From NCBI GenBank assembly GCA_017305835.1, contig JAFKJY010000067.1, positions 1-54,389 of the forward strand: a DNA stretch of 54,389 nucleotides, in the 5' to 3' direction. This document shows positions 8,625 to 19,565 of the stretch, one piece after another (positions within the stretch are counted from its first letter, which is position 1; the number at the start of each line of letters is the position of its first letter). Position numbers and translations under genes: made by a program. This stretch comes from Hyphomicrobiales bacterium. Lineage in GTDB: Bacteria > Pseudomonadota > Alphaproteobacteria > Rhizobiales > Rhizobiaceae. The notes beneath the pieces were generated by a model. The model had not been told where the DNA came from and did not search any database. It was given only the letters and a program-made list of their open reading frames with translations.

Positions 8625-9569
8625 ATGTCCGCTGACCTTCCGCCGCAGATGTCTCCCAGCCGCTCCTTCCAGGGGCTGATCCTGGCGCTGCACAATTTCT
8701 GGGCCGAGAAGGGCTGCGTCATCCTCCAGCCCTACGACATGGAGGTGGGCGCCGGCACCTTCCATCCGGCGACCACGCTGCGCTCGCTGGGGCCGCGGCC
8801 GTGGAACGTCGCCTATGTGCAGCCCTCGCGCCGCCCGAAGGACGGCCGCTACGGCGAGAACCCCAACCGGCTCCAGCATTACTACCAGTATCAGGTGATC
8901 CTGAAGCCGAACCCGCCGGACATCCAGGATCTCTATCTCCAGTCCCTCAGGGCGATCGGCATCGACCCGCTGCTGCACGACATCCGTTTCGTCGAGGACG
9001 ACTGGGAGAGCCCGACGCTCGGCGCCTGGGGGCTCGGCTGGGAGTGCTGGTGCGACGGCATGGAGGTCTCGCAGTTCACCTATTTCCAGCAGGTCTGCGG
9101 CATCGAATGCGCGCCGGTTTCGGGCGAGCTCACCTACGGGCTGGAGCGGCTGGCCATGTACGTTCAGGGCGTCGACAACGTCTACGATCTGAACTTCAAC
9201 GGGCTGGAGGGCGACCGCAAGGTCACCTATGGCGACGTCTTCCTGCAGGCCGAGCAGGAATATTCGCGGCACAATTTCGAGCATGCCGACACGACGATGC
9301 TGCTGCGCCATTTCGAGGACGCCGAGAGGGAATGCGAGGCGCTGCTCGGGGCCGGCGCGCCGCGCGGTGGCGGCCTTCACCGCATGGTGCTGCCGGCCTA
9401 CGACCAGTGCATCAAGGCCAGCCACGTCTTCAACCTGCTCGACGCGCGCGGCGTGATCTCGGTCACCGAGCGGCAGAGCTACATCCTGCGCGTGCGCAAC
9501 CTCGCCCGCCAGTGCGGCGAGGCGTTCCTCCAGACGGAGGCCGGCGGCGCGACCGCCGCGGCGGCCTGA
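8625..9569 (+). CDS. glyQ: Glycyl-tRNA synthetase alpha subunit
   Basis: A 314-residue alpha subunit of the bacterial alpha2-beta2 glycyl-tRNA synthetase, which carries the aminoacylation active site. The opening [18 protein letters not shown], the segment [20 protein letters not shown] and [20 protein letters not shown] are nearly invariant in GlyQ. The protein has a slightly longer Ala-rich C terminus (GGATAAAA) than most. Its stop overlaps the next ATG by one base, so an isochorismatase-fold gene is inserted between glyQ and glyS in an otherwise standard glyQS operon. Confidence 0.97.
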   Translation: MSADLPPQMSPSRSFQGLILALHNFWAEKGCVILQPYDMEVGAGTFHPATTLRSLGPRPWNVAYVQPSRRPKDGRYGENPNRLQHYYQYQVILKPNPPDIQDLYLQSLRAIGIDPLLHDIRFVEDDWESPTLGAWGLGWECWCDGMEVSQFTYFQQVCGIECAPVSGELTYGLERLAMYVQGVDNVYDLNFNGLEGDRKVTYGDVFLQAEQEYSRHNFEHADTTMLLRHFEDAERECEALLGAGAPRGGGLHRMVLPAYDQCIKASHVFNLLDARGVISVTERQSYILRVRNLARQCGEAFLQTEAGGATAAAA

Positions 9570-10159
9570 TGGCCACGACCCTGCTCCAGATGGCCGGCGC
9601 CGACCTGACGCCGCCGAAGCTCTCGGAAGCCGCGCTCGTCGTCATCGACGCGCAGCGCGAATATGTCGACGGCGCGCTGCCGCTTCCCGGCGTCGCGCCG
9701 GCGCTGGAGCGCATCGCCGCGCTGCTCGCCGCCGCCCGCAAGGCCGGCGCGCCGGTCGTCCACGTCCAGCACCGCGGCCGCCCCGGCGGCCTGTTCGACC
9801 CCGAGAAGCCCGCCTTCGAGATCGCCGCCCAGGCCGCGCCCCGCGACGGCGAGGAGGTGGTCGGCAAGGGCCTGCCCAACGGCTTCGCCGGCACCCGGCT
9901 GAAGGACGTGCTCGACGCCACCGGCCGCAAGCGGCTCGTGCTCGCCGGCTTCATGACGCATATGTGCGTGTCGTCGACGGCGCGCGCCGCGCTCGACCTC
10001 GGCTACCAGACGACCGTCGTCGCGGATGCCTGCGCGACCCGCGACCTGCCGCGCCCCGGCGGCGGCACGATTGCCGCGGCCGACCTGCACGCCGCCGAGC
10101 TTGCCGCGCTGGCCGACCGCTTCGCGATCGTCTGCGACGCGGCCGCCTTCCCCGGTTGA
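9569..10159 (+). CDS. Isochorismatase-fold cysteine hydrolase
   Basis: A 196-residue protein of the isochorismatase/nicotinamidase superfamily. The catalytic triad can be read: Asp27 in VVIDAQREY, Lys100 in VGKGLPNGF, and Cys133 in THMCVSSTARAA. The cis-peptide region and length are normal. Substrates in this family include nicotinamide, N-carbamoyl compounds and isochorismate, and nothing here decides between them. The ATG overlaps the glyQ stop by one base and glyS follows after 50 bases, so it is cotranscribed with both, but a link to tRNA charging is not evident. Confidence 0.88.
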   Translation: MATTLLQMAGADLTPPKLSEAALVVIDAQREYVDGALPLPGVAPALERIAALLAAARKAGAPVVHVQHRGRPGGLFDPEKPAFEIAAQAAPRDGEEVVGKGLPNGFAGTRLKDVLDATGRKRLVLAGFMTHMCVSSTARAALDLGYQTTVVADACATRDLPRPGGGTIAAADLHAAELAALADRFAIVCDAAAFPG

Positions 10160-10209
10160 CGCAACCCTTGAACCTTCGCCCGCGAACCAGCGCCCTGTAG
10201 AGGCCTTCG

Positions 10210-12588
10210 ATGCCCGACCTTCTTCTTGAACTCCGCTCCGAGGAAATCCCCGCCCGCATGCAGCGCAAGGCGGCGGTCGATCTCAAGAAGATGGTGACGG
10301 ATGGTCTGGTCGAGGCCGGGCTGACCTACGAGGCGGCGACGGAATACTGGACGCCGCGCCGGCTGGCGCTCGACGTGCGCGGTCTGACGGCGCGCTCGCG
10401 CGACGTGCGCGAGGAGCGCAAGGGCCCCTCGACCAAGGCGCCCGAGCAGGCGATCCAGGGCTTTCTCCGCTCCGCCGGCCTGTCCGACGTCTCGCAGGCG
10501 AAGGTCCAGTCGGACCCGAAGAAGGGCGATTTCTACGTCGCGGTGATCGAGAAGCCGGGCAGGGTCGCCGAGGAGATCGTCGCCGAGGTGGTGCCGGCCG
10601 CGATCCGCGCCTTCCCGTGGCCGAAGTCGATGCGCTGGGGCGCGGCCTCCGGCCCGAAGGGCTACAGCTATGGCGGGATCGAGGGAAGGGGGGCCGAGGC
10701 GCTGCGCTGGGTGCGGCCGCTGCAATCGATCCTGTGCACCTTCGGCCCCGAGACCGAGGAGACCAGGGTCGTCGACTTCGAGGTCGACGGCATCCGCTCC
10801 GGCAACCTCACCTGGGGCCACCGCTTCCACGCGCCGGCCGCGATCGAGGTCAAGCGCTTCGAGGACTACGTCGCGAAGCTGGAAGCGGCGAAGGTCGTGC
10901 TCGACGCCGAGCGCCGCAAGGCGATCATCCTGACCGAAGCCCGCAACCAGGCCTTCGCCAGCGGGCTGGAGCTGGTCGAGGACGACGGGCTGCTGGAGGA
11001 GGTCTCCGGGCTGGTCGAGTGGCCGGTCGTTCTGCTCGGCGAGTTCGAGAAGGAGTTCCTCGACATCCCCGCCGAGGTCATCCGGCTCACCATCCGCGCC
11101 AACCAGAAATGCTTCGTCGCGCGTCCGGCCGGCGAGGCTGAGAAGCTCGCCAACCGCTTCGTGCTCACCGCCAACATCGAGGCGAAGGACGGAGGGGCGG
11201 AGATCGCCTACGGCAACGGCAAGGTGGTCCGCGCGCGCCTGTCGGACGCCGTGCACTTCTGGAAGACCGACCAGGCCGACCTGCCGGACCTTGGCAGGCT
11301 GGAGGCGGCGGCGCAGAAATTCGGCCTCGATCTGGCAAAGCCGCTCGACCAGCGCATGGCCCGCCTCGATCATCTCGGCGTCACCTTCCACGCCAAGCTG
11401 GGAACGCAGGGCGAGCGCGTCGAGCGCATCGCGCGGCTGGCGGAGGAACTGGCTACCGTCGTCGGCGCGGACCCGCGGCTTGCCCGCCGCGCGGCCGTGC
11501 TCGCCAAGGCCGATCTGCAGACCGAGGTCGTCGGCGAGTTCCCCGAGCTGCAGGGCGCGATGGGGCGCAAATATGCCGCGTTGCAGGGCGAGGCCCCGGC
11601 CGTCGCGGCGGCCGTCGAGGAGCACTACAGGCCGCAGGGCCCGAGCGACCATGTGCCGTCGGAGCCGGTGTCGATCGCCGTCGCGCTTGCCGACAAGCTC
11701 GACACGCTGGTCGGCTTCTGGGCGATCGACGAGAAGCCGACGGGGAGCAAGGATCCCTACGCCCTGAGGCGGGCGGCGCTCGGCGTCATCAGGATCGTGG
11801 TCGAGAACGGAGTGCGGCTGGGGCTGCTCAGGACCGCATCCGCCGCCTATCGGTCGTCGCTCGAGGACCTGTGCGACGATCCCTCTTATCTGGTGAGCAG
11901 CGACGGCGTCAGGGCTTCCGAGTTCTGGGGCATCTTCAACCCGGACGCGAATGAGTTCTTCCTGTCCGGCGACCTGACCGACGAGACGGCGATCTGGCGG
12001 CTGGAGCCGGGCGGGTCCGCTTCGGGCATGGAGCTGGTCGAGCAGTTCCCGAGCCCGGCCGCGCTGGGCCGCGACCTCCTCTCCTTCTTCCACGACCGCC
12101 TGAAGGTCTATCTGCGTGACAAGGGCGCGCGGCACGACCTGATCGATTCCGTCATCACGCCGGAGGCGGACGACCTGCTGCTGGTCGTCAGCCGCGTCGC
12201 CGCGCTCGGCATCTTCCTCGACGGCGAGGACGGCCGGAACCTGCTGGCCGGCACCAAGCGCGCCGCCAACATCCTCGCGGCGGAGGAGAAGAAGGGCACC
12301 CGCGTTGGCGATGCCGTCGACCCCGCCCTGCTGCGCGAGCCGACCGAGAAGGCGCTTTTCCACGCGGTGAATCAGGCCGAGAGCGAAGCGGCCCAAGCCA
12401 TTGCGCTGCAAGATTTTTCCGGCGCCATGCGGGCTCTTAGCGCACTGCGTGAGCCGGTTGATTCATTCTTTGAGGCCGTGCTCGTAAACGACCCGGACGA
12501 AGCCGTGCGCGCCAATCGCCTCGCGCTGCTCGCCCGCATCCGCGCGGCGACCGGCCAGGTGGCGGATTTCTCCAAGATCGCCGGATGA
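10210..12588 (+). CDS. glyS: Glycyl-tRNA synthetase beta subunit, with an internal insertion
   Basis: A 792-residue beta subunit, which recognises and binds tRNA(Gly). It begins [18 protein letters not shown] and contains [20 protein letters not shown] and, near the C terminus, [20 protein letters not shown] of the DALR-like anticodon domain. It is about 100 residues longer than E. coli GlyS. Much of the excess lies between [10 protein letters not shown] and [10 protein letters not shown] (nucleotides about 11829-12060), a Ser/Asp-rich stretch I do not recognise. Bases 12361-12490 look less GC-rich than the rest of the gene. RBS AGAGG precedes the ATG. Confidence 0.95.
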   Translation: MPDLLLELRSEEIPARMQRKAAVDLKKMVTDGLVEAGLTYEAATEYWTPRRLALDVRGLTARSRDVREERKGPSTKAPEQAIQGFLRSAGLSDVSQAKVQSDPKKGDFYVAVIEKPGRVAEEIVAEVVPAAIRAFPWPKSMRWGAASGPKGYSYGGIEGRGAEALRWVRPLQSILCTFGPETEETRVVDFEVDGIRSGNLTWGHRFHAPAAIEVKRFEDYVAKLEAAKVVLDAERRKAIILTEARNQAFASGLELVEDDGLLEEVSGLVEWPVVLLGEFEKEFLDIPAEVIRLTIRANQKCFVARPAGEAEKLANRFVLTANIEAKDGGAEIAYGNGKVVRARLSDAVHFWKTDQADLPDLGRLEAAAQKFGLDLAKPLDQRMARLDHLGVTFHAKLGTQGERVERIARLAEELATVVGADPRLARRAAVLAKADLQTEVVGEFPELQGAMGRKYAALQGEAPAVAAAVEEHYRPQGPSDHVPSEPVSIAVALADKLDTLVGFWAIDEKPTGSKDPYALRRAALGVIRIVVENGVRLGLLRTASAAYRSSLEDLCDDPSYLVSSDGVRASEFWGIFNPDANEFFLSGDLTDETAIWRLEPGGSASGMELVEQFPSPAALGRDLLSFFHDRLKVYLRDKGARHDLIDSVITPEADDLLLVVSRVAALGIFLDGEDGRNLLAGTKRAANILAAEEKKGTRVGDAVDPALLREPTEKALFHAVNQAESEAAQAIALQDFSGAMRALSALREPVDSFFEAVLVNDPDEAVRANRLALLARIRAATGQVADFSKIAG

Positions 12589-12595
12589 CGGCTCT

Positions 12596-12621
12596 CCTTC
12601 TCCCCGTGAACGGGGAGAAGG
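12596..12621. terminator. Bidirectional terminator hairpin, TTCTCCCC repeat copy 1
   Basis: An 11-bp perfect stem (CCTTCTCCCCG / CGGGGAGAAGG) with loop TGAA, between the convergent glyS and an exported-protein gene. Similar hairpins occur at 24463-24486 and 27216-27239. Such CTTCTCCCCG palindromes are abundant in Rhizobiales genomes, mostly after genes. Confidence 0.65.
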
Positions 12622-12632
12622 AAGAATCGCCG

Positions 12633-13028
12633 TCAGTAGCCGATGATGTTGACGGTCACGCGGGTGCGGTAGACCTGCACCTCGACGACCGGCGTGCCCT
12701 TCAGGATGGCGCGGCGGGTCGCCTGGTCCATGGCGCCCGGCTTGTTCAGCATCTTCTCGAAATTGGCCCGCGCGTTCTGGCTGCGGAACCACGGGTCGTC
12801 CTCGTCCTCTGCGTCGCCATAGCCGAACTTGTGCCAGTTGGCGCGGTCCTGCCGCACCACCTGCGCGGCCGTGTCGAGCGTGTAGCCGTCGCTGGCGTGA
12901 TGGTCCTGCGGCGACAGCCGCGCGATGTAGGAGCCGAGCGGCGCGTCGGCTGCGGCGGGGAACGAAAGCATGGCGACGACGCCCGCGCCGGCGAGCGCGG
13001 CGCCGATGGATCTGCCGAGTATGGACAT
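12633..13028 (-). CDS. Small exported protein of unknown function
   Basis: A 131-residue protein with a signal peptide (MSILGRSIGAALAGAGVVAM, cleavage likely after PAAADA) and a polar mature part containing SPQDHHASDGYTLDT and an acidic patch GDAEDEDDPW. It has no Cys in the mature part and no second membrane segment, so it should be periplasmic or secreted. A TTG seven codons upstream (13049) is an alternative start; the ATG at 13028 gives a cleaner signal peptide. It converges on glyS. I recognise it only as a conserved rhizobial hypothetical. Confidence 0.7.
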   Translation of the reverse strand: MSILGRSIGAALAGAGVVAMLSFPAAADAPLGSYIARLSPQDHHASDGYTLDTAAQVVRQDRANWHKFGYGDAEDEDDPWFRSQNARANFEKMLNKPGAMDQATRRAILKGTPVVEVQVYRTRVTVNIIGY

Positions 13029-13127
13029 GACGAGCCCCTGTTTGCCCAACGATGTGGATGCTGGGGTCGAGACTGACGTTCCGTCAAGGCGAATCTGTGT
13101 CAGGTGGCTCCGGGGCCGGCCGCGCGG

Positions 13128-13673
13128 CTATTCCATCTTCGCCGTGGGCCGCGGCTGCACGGCCGGCTGCTCCTCCGGCTCGGGCGACTTCTGCGGCGCG
13201 TGCTTGTCGGGCGCGGCCTTGGGGTTCGCCGCGCCGGTCGCCGGAGCGGGGTTCTGCGCGGCCTGCTTCGTCTCGGGCGCGGCCGTGGCCGCCCCGCGGG
13301 CGAAGGCGTCGCCGAAGAGGCCGCCGCGGATCACCATCGGCGGCAGATGCGGGTCGCGCATCCGGCGCGGCTTCTCGTCGATGGCCGCGAAGCGCGACAG
13401 GTCGACGTCGGGCTGCAGCAGGCCGAGCGCGATCACCGACGGGCTGACCTGGGTCACCTCGGGCTTCGGCGCGCCGGCGAGCGCGGGCGGCGGCGCGAAG
13501 GGGATCTGCTGCGCCACGATCACGGCATCGGGAGCCGGGGCGGCCGGCGTGCCGAGGAAGATGATCGACGGGCTGATGCGCGTGCCGGCCGGCGTCAGTT
13601 CGGCGAAGGACGACGCGTTCGCGGCGCCGGACGCCAGGATGCCCAGCAGGATTGTCGGCAGGAAAGGTCTCAT
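13128..13673 (-). CDS. Exported Pro/Ala-rich protein of unknown function
   Basis: A 181-residue protein: signal peptide MRPFLPTILLGILASGAANA, then two related segments (TRISPSIIFLGTP and TQVSPSVIALGLL) that look like an internal duplication around an SPS(I/V)I core. The Pro/Ala/Lys-rich tail (PATGAANPKAAPDKHAPQ) is likely disordered. The duplicated core is the only clear structure. It is on minus, about 100 bases upstream of the other exported gene, and divergent from the Sua5 gene. Function unknown; a periplasmic location follows from the signal peptide. Confidence 0.7.
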   Translation of the reverse strand: MRPFLPTILLGILASGAANASSFAELTPAGTRISPSIIFLGTPAAPAPDAVIVAQQIPFAPPPALAGAPKPEVTQVSPSVIALGLLQPDVDLSRFAAIDEKPRRMRDPHLPPMVIRGGLFGDAFARGAATAAPETKQAAQNPAPATGAANPKAAPDKHAPQKSPEPEEQPAVQPRPTAKME

Positions 13674-13868
13674 GACGGGGGCCTGACCCAACTCCACAAG
13701 CACGCGAACAGGAACGCGGCGGCCGAAGGTGATTTCCGCCGTCCCGGATGAAACTATATGCGGACGGTTAACAAAGCGGTCATGGGCACCCACGCCGACC
13801 TTTCTCGCGCGCCTTGCGGGATCGGCCGCAGCGGTCTACGGACGGCACGATCCTGGGAAAAAACCGCC

Positions 13869-14842
13869 TTGGCCGAGATCCTGCCCGAACAAGACGCGCT
13901 CGACGCCGCGCTGGCCCTCCTCGCCGAAGGCGAGGTGGTCGCGATCCCGACCGAGACCGTCTACGGGCTCGCCGCCGACGCCACCAACGGCGCCGCCGTG
14001 GCGCGCATCTTCGAGACCAAGCGGCGGCCGCGCTTCAACCCGCTGATCGCCCACGTGGCGAGCCTCGACATGGCCGAGCGGCACGGCGTCTTCGATCCGC
14101 TGTCGCGGCGCCTGGCCGAGCGCTTCTGGCCCGGCCCGCTGACGCTGGTGGTGCCCAAGCGCGCCGAAAGCCCCGTCCATCCGCTGGTCACGGCCGGCCT
14201 CGACACGCTGGCGATGCGCCATCCGCGCGGCTTCGGCGAGCGGCTGATCGCCGCCTTCGGCCGGCCGCTGGCCGCCCCCAGCGCCAACTCGTCCGGCCGC
14301 GTCAGCGCGACCACGGCGCAGCACGTGGCGGCCGATCTCGGCCCGCGCATCCGCCTCGTGGTCGACGGAGGCCCGACGCCGGTCGGCGTCGAATCGACGA
14401 TCCTCAAGGTCGAGGGCGAGACGCTGCGGCTGCTGCGGCCGGGCGGCGTCCCCGCCGAGGAGATTGAGGCCGTCGCCGGCCGCGCGGTGACGCGCACGCG
14501 GGGCGCCGCGCTTGAGGCGCCGGGCATGATGCGCTCGCATTACGCGCCGCATGCCGCCGTCCGTCTCGACGCGCGCGAGGTCGAGGCGGGCGAGGCACTG
14601 CTCGCCTTCGGCCCGCGCCGGGCAGGGCATGCGCGGCGCGCCGTCGCCATCGTCAACCTGTCGGAGACGGGCGACCTGCGCGAGGCCGCCGCTGGCCTGT
14701 TCGCCGCGCTCCAGCGCCTCGACGCGTCGGGTGCCGCGACCATCGCCGTCGAGCCGGTGCCTGCGCGCGGGCTGGGCGAGGCGATCAACGACCGGCTGCG
14801 CCGCGCCGCCGCGCCGCGCGAGATGGAAGAAGGACACGCCTA

Positions 14843-14843
<1 letters not shown>
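13869..14843 (+). CDS. L-threonylcarbamoyladenylate synthase (Sua5 type)
   Basis: A protein of about 324 residues making threonylcarbamoyl-AMP for the t6A37 modification of ANN-decoding tRNAs. The YrdC/Sua5 core is evident: VAIPTETVYGLAADATN near the start, then KRRPRFNPLIAHV and SANSSGRVSAT. The last 120 residues form the Sua5-specific C-terminal domain (GMMRSHYAPHAAVRL). The start is uncertain: TTG at 13869 gives MAEILPEQDAL, which matches relatives, while ATGs at 13758 and 13782 add 29-37 residues of non-conserved sequence. Its stop overlaps the next gene's GTG by one base. Confidence 0.9.
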
Positions 14844-16279
<1,436 letters not shown>

Positions 16280-16461
16280 ACGTTACCGCCGGGCGCGTCC
16301 GCTGAGGCTTCGATAACCATCGGACGGAACAACAAATTTTAACCGAAATTCTAAGCCCGCCGGTAAGGAGCGGCGGCTAGTCTTCCACGCAAAGAGGCAG
16401 GGAAAACACCTGCCCGTTGGGAACCGGATACCGGCTCTCGGGAATGACAGGAAGGCTATCG
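16280..16461 (+). other. Intergenic leader with small stem-loops
   Basis: No gene. The stretch is AT-rich around 16330-16350 (possible promoter), then holds a 6-bp stem GGCAGG/CCTGCC (16396-16414, 7-base loop) and a CCGG-ATA-CCGG element just before the DUF6101-like start. It could be a structured 5' leader; it matches no riboswitch I know. Confidence 0.25.
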
Positions 16462-17025
16462 ATGAACACCGGACTGAAGCCAGTCTGGGCGGGCTGCGCC
16501 ATGCGGCTCGACCCCTTTCACCTGCCGCAAGTGGTGCGCTACGCCACGCGGGACGCCTACGGCGACGTCAGCTTCACCATCGATGCGCGCGGCGCCACGA
16601 TCGTGCGGCAGCTCGAGATGTCGAAGCTGCCGGTGACGATCGTGCTGCCGGCCCGCGCCTTCCGCGGGGTGGCTGCCCGCGCGATCGAGGACGAGGCGGG
16701 CGAGGTCACCGTCACGCTCGAGCTGATGCACGCCGATGCGATGCTGACCGTGCCGCTGCTGGTCGCCAGCAATCTCGACGACGTGGCCGCCGACTGGCGC
16801 GCCTGGGCCGAAGCCTACCGCCTGCCGATGATGCTGGTCGAGGCCGACGGCGTCGCCCGCACGCTGGACGAGACGATCGGCTACGTGAAGGCCGCGCCGG
16901 TGAAGGAGCGCCGCAAGGGCCGCGTGTCGATGCAGCGCCGCCCGCGCTTCCTGGCGCGCCGCAAGATGGGCAATCTCGGCCTGCGTCTTGTCGTCGGCGG
17001 CGAGGAGATCATCGCGCGCGGCTGA
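16462..17025 (+). CDS. DUF6101-like protein
   Basis: A 187-residue soluble protein. Near the N terminus it has MRLDPFHLPQVVRY, and the body (IVLPARAFRGVAARAI) follows the pattern I associate with DUF6101, a family restricted largely to Hyphomicrobiales with no known function. The C-terminal part is strikingly basic (KERRKGRVSMQRRPRFLARR), which might contact nucleic acid or membrane (inference only). ATG at 16462 is preferred over two upstream in-frame starts because family similarity begins just after it. It is monocistronic and convergent with the YdeI-like gene, 11 bases apart. Confidence 0.75.
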   Translation: MNTGLKPVWAGCAMRLDPFHLPQVVRYATRDAYGDVSFTIDARGATIVRQLEMSKLPVTIVLPARAFRGVAARAIEDEAGEVTVTLELMHADAMLTVPLLVASNLDDVAADWRAWAEAYRLPMMLVEADGVARTLDETIGYVKAAPVKERRKGRVSMQRRPRFLARRKMGNLGLRLVVGGEEIIARG

Positions 17026-17036
17026 TCCCGCGCGCG

Positions 17037-17636
17037 CTACTTCGCCTTCTGCGGATAGATCGTCTCGCCGCGCTTCAGCATCGCGACGAAACCCTCGATC
17101 TTGCGCTTGCGGCCGGCCTCCGTCTTCATGTTGTGCACGCGGAAGGCGAGCGCGAAGCGGTTCTGCGCGCTGAGCCTGGCCAGCATCGCCTTCGCCTGCG
17201 GTTCGGCCTCGATCGCCGCCATCAGGTCGTCGGGGATCGCCATGTCCTTGCTGCCGCCATAGGCGCGGTCCCAGCGGCCGTCGGCCTTCGCCGCCTCGAC
17301 ATGGGCGAGCCCGTGCGGGGTCATCCGGCCTTCCTCGACCAGCCGCGCGACATTGTCGACGTTGATCCTGCTCCATATGCTGCGGCCCCCGCGCGGGCTG
17401 TAGCGCTGGAGAAAGCTCTTCTCGTCCAGCCCCTTGCGGATGCCGTCGATCCAGCCCCAGCACAGCACGACGTCGATGGCTTCCTTCGGCGTGATCGAGG
17501 CGAGCCCCGAGCCCGTCTTGTGGATCTTGATCCAGACCTCGTCGGCGCTGTCGTGGTTCTTTCCGAGCCAGCGATAGAAGGCCTCGGCATCCGCGAATTC
17601 GCGGATCTTGGTCGGGTCGACGTGGAAGGGTGCCAT
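17037..17636 (-). CDS. YdeI/OmpD-associated family protein
   Basis: A 199-residue protein with the family hallmarks: a DUF1801-like N-terminal segment (FYRWLGKNHDSADEVWIKIHK), the core VLCWGWIDGIRKGLDEKSFLQRYSPR, and a C-terminal KRKIEGFVAMLKRGETIYPQ. The family is widespread and small; some members are linked to envelope or peptide resistance, but no activity is established. No signal peptide. It is ten bases downstream of an NAD(P)-binding protein gene on the same strand and probably shares its transcript. Confidence 0.88.
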   Translation of the reverse strand: MAPFHVDPTKIREFADAEAFYRWLGKNHDSADEVWIKIHKTGSGLASITPKEAIDVVLCWGWIDGIRKGLDEKSFLQRYSPRGGRSIWSRINVDNVARLVEEGRMTPHGLAHVEAAKADGRWDRAYGGSKDMAIPDDLMAAIEAEPQAKAMLARLSAQNRFALAFRVHNMKTEAGRKRKIEGFVAMLKRGETIYPQKAK

Positions 17637-17646
17637 CGTGCTCGCC

Positions 17647-18513
17647 TCAGCGCGCCAGCCCGGCGCGATAGTCGGGATAACGCGGCGCCCAGCCGAGCAT
17701 TCCCTTCGCGAGGCCGTTGCTCATGCGGAAGGCGGGAAACCGCACCGGCCCGCCCGCCCGTGGCGGTTCGGCCCCGGTGAGCGCGGCGACATGGCCGAAC
17801 AGGTCGCGCCAGCGCACCGGCGTGTCGTCCGCGACGATGAGCACCTGCCGCGACGGCCAGCGCTCGACGGCCGCGGCGGTGGCTGCGGCCATGTCGGCGA
17901 TGTGGACGAAGGTGGCGAAGTCGGAGCCGTCGCCGGGGAGGACGAACTCGCCCGCCTGCGCCTGCGCGAACCAGCCGTCCTCCGCGCCGGTGCCCGGCCC
18001 GTAGAACAGCGCTCCGCGCAGGATCGCCCAGTCGAGCCCGCAGGCGCGCACGGCCTCCTCCATCGCCTGCGCGGCGCGGATCGAGGCCATGCCCGGCCCT
18101 TCGCCGACGGCCTCGAAGCGATGGCTCTCGTCGGCCGGTTCCTCGCCAGCCGCGCCGACCCAGCAGATGCCCTGTTGCAGCAGGCGGGCGACGCCGGCCC
18201 GCCGGCAGGCCTCGATCAGCAGCGGCACGCCTTCGCGGCGCAGCCTGTCGTTGGCGGCGGGGCTGCCGCGGCCGGACGGGCCGCCGGGCACCGCCGTCGC
18301 CACATTGATGCACAGATCGCTGCCCGCAAGTGCTGTCTCCAGCGAGCCGGCATCGTAGATGTCGGCCTGCCGAACCTCGGCGCCGCACGCGCGAGCGGCA
18401 AGCGTCGTTTCCGGCCGCCGCACCAGCGCGCGCACGTCGTGGCCGGCTGCGACCAGCCGCGGCACGAGGTGCCTGCCATAGACGCCGTTGGCGCCGAGGA
18501 CCGCAACCTTCAT
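17647..18513 (-). CDS. NAD(P)-binding atypical short-chain dehydrogenase/epimerase
   Basis: A 288-residue Rossmann-fold protein opening MKVAVLGANGVYGRHLVPRL, the GxxGxxG dinucleotide motif of NmrA-like and atypical SDR proteins. RQADIYDAGSLETAL (about 55-70) follows the pattern of residues binding the adenine ring. The usual YxxxK pair is not evident, so it may be a binding or regulatory member rather than a catalytic one. Start: ATG at 18513 has GGAGG at ideal spacing, better than the GTG five codons upstream. Located between ubiA and the YdeI-like gene, all on minus with short gaps. Confidence 0.82.
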   Translation of the reverse strand: MKVAVLGANGVYGRHLVPRLVAAGHDVRALVRRPETTLAARACGAEVRQADIYDAGSLETALAGSDLCINVATAVPGGPSGRGSPAANDRLRREGVPLLIEACRRAGVARLLQQGICWVGAAGEEPADESHRFEAVGEGPGMASIRAAQAMEEAVRACGLDWAILRGALFYGPGTGAEDGWFAQAQAGEFVLPGDGSDFATFVHIADMAAATAAAVERWPSRQVLIVADDTPVRWRDLFGHVAALTGAEPPRAGGPVRFPAFRMSNGLAKGMLGWAPRYPDYRAGLAR

Positions 18514-18532
18514 CGGTTCCGCCTCCACAGCG

Positions 18533-19516
18533 TCAGAAGTGCGGGCTGAGCGTCGCCCAGACGCCGCCGCCGAGCAGGCCGAGGAAGATCAGCAGACCGA
18601 CGACCGAGTTGGACTTGAACAGCTTGAGGCACTGGTCCGGGTCGTCGATGTCGAGCACGCGGATCTGCCGCCACATATGCGCGCCGGCGGCCACCAGCCC
18701 CGCCAGCGCCGGCATGGGCACGGCGGCGTTGGCGAAGGCGACGAAGAAGAACAGCAGCGCGCCGCCATAGAGCACTACCAGCGCCTGCCTCGTCCGCGCG
18801 CCGAACAGCCGCGCCGTGGAGCGCACGCCGACCAGCGCGTCGTCCTCCTTGTCCTGGTGCGCGTAGATCGTGTCGTAGCCGATCACCCACAGGATCGAGC
18901 CGAAATACAGCAGCACCGGCGCCAGCTCCAGCGCGCCGAAACGGGCCGCCCAGCCCATCAGCGCGCCCCAGGAGAAGGCCAGCCCCAGCACGAATTGCGG
19001 CCAGTCGGTGACGCGCTTGGCGAAGGGATAGACGGCCACGATCGCCAGCGAGGCGACGCCGAGGGCGACCGCGAACCAGTTGAACTGGACAAGCACCGCG
19101 AGCCCGACCAGCGCCTGCAGCACGAGGAAGCCCCAGGCCTGCCGGCGGCTGACCTGGCCCGAGGGCAGGGGGCGCGAGCGGGTGCGCTCGACTTTGGCGT
19201 CGAAGTCCTCGTCGGCGAGGTCGTTGTAGGTGCAGCCGGCCCCGCGCATGGCAATCGCGCCGGCGAGGAACAGGAAGAGATGCCAGAGCGAGGGCAGCAC
19301 GGAGGAAAGCGGCGCGCCGGGCTGCGCATGCGCGGCGGCGGCAAGCGCGGCCGACCACCAGCACGGCCAAAGCAGGAGCTGCCAGCCGATCGGCCGGTCC
19401 CAGCGCGCGAGCTGCGCGTAGGGCCACAGCGCCCGCGGCAGCGCGCGGTAGACCCAGTGCCCCGACGGCGCGTCGGCAACGCGCCCCTGACCCTGGCGTG
19501 ACTGGATCGTTTCCAT
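18533..19516 (-). CDS. ubiA: 4-hydroxybenzoate polyprenyltransferase
   Basis: A 327-residue integral membrane prenyltransferase that attaches the polyprenyl chain to 4-hydroxybenzoate in ubiquinone synthesis. Both Asp-rich motifs are present: NDLADEDFD at 98-106, followed by the family's RSRPLPSG, and YDTIYAHQDKEDD near 214-226. About eight hydrophobic helices are visible. The chain donor would come from the polyprenyl diphosphate synthase encoded at 3331. ATG at 19516 gives the standard N terminus; a longer open frame upstream overlaps vapC in antisense and is discarded. Confidence 0.95.
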   Translation of the reverse strand: METIQSRQGQGRVADAPSGHWVYRALPRALWPYAQLARWDRPIGWQLLLWPCWWSAALAAAAHAQPGAPLSSVLPSLWHLFLFLAGAIAMRGAGCTYNDLADEDFDAKVERTRSRPLPSGQVSRRQAWGFLVLQALVGLAVLVQFNWFAVALGVASLAIVAVYPFAKRVTDWPQFVLGLAFSWGALMGWAARFGALELAPVLLYFGSILWVIGYDTIYAHQDKEDDALVGVRSTARLFGARTRQALVVLYGGALLFFFVAFANAAVPMPALAGLVAAGAHMWRQIRVLDIDDPDQCLKLFKSNSVVGLLIFLGLLGGGVWATLSPHF

Positions 19517-19565
19517 GCCAAGCGGAGTGGCAGGCGGCGAGGGAGGCGTCAAGGTGGATGCGGGT

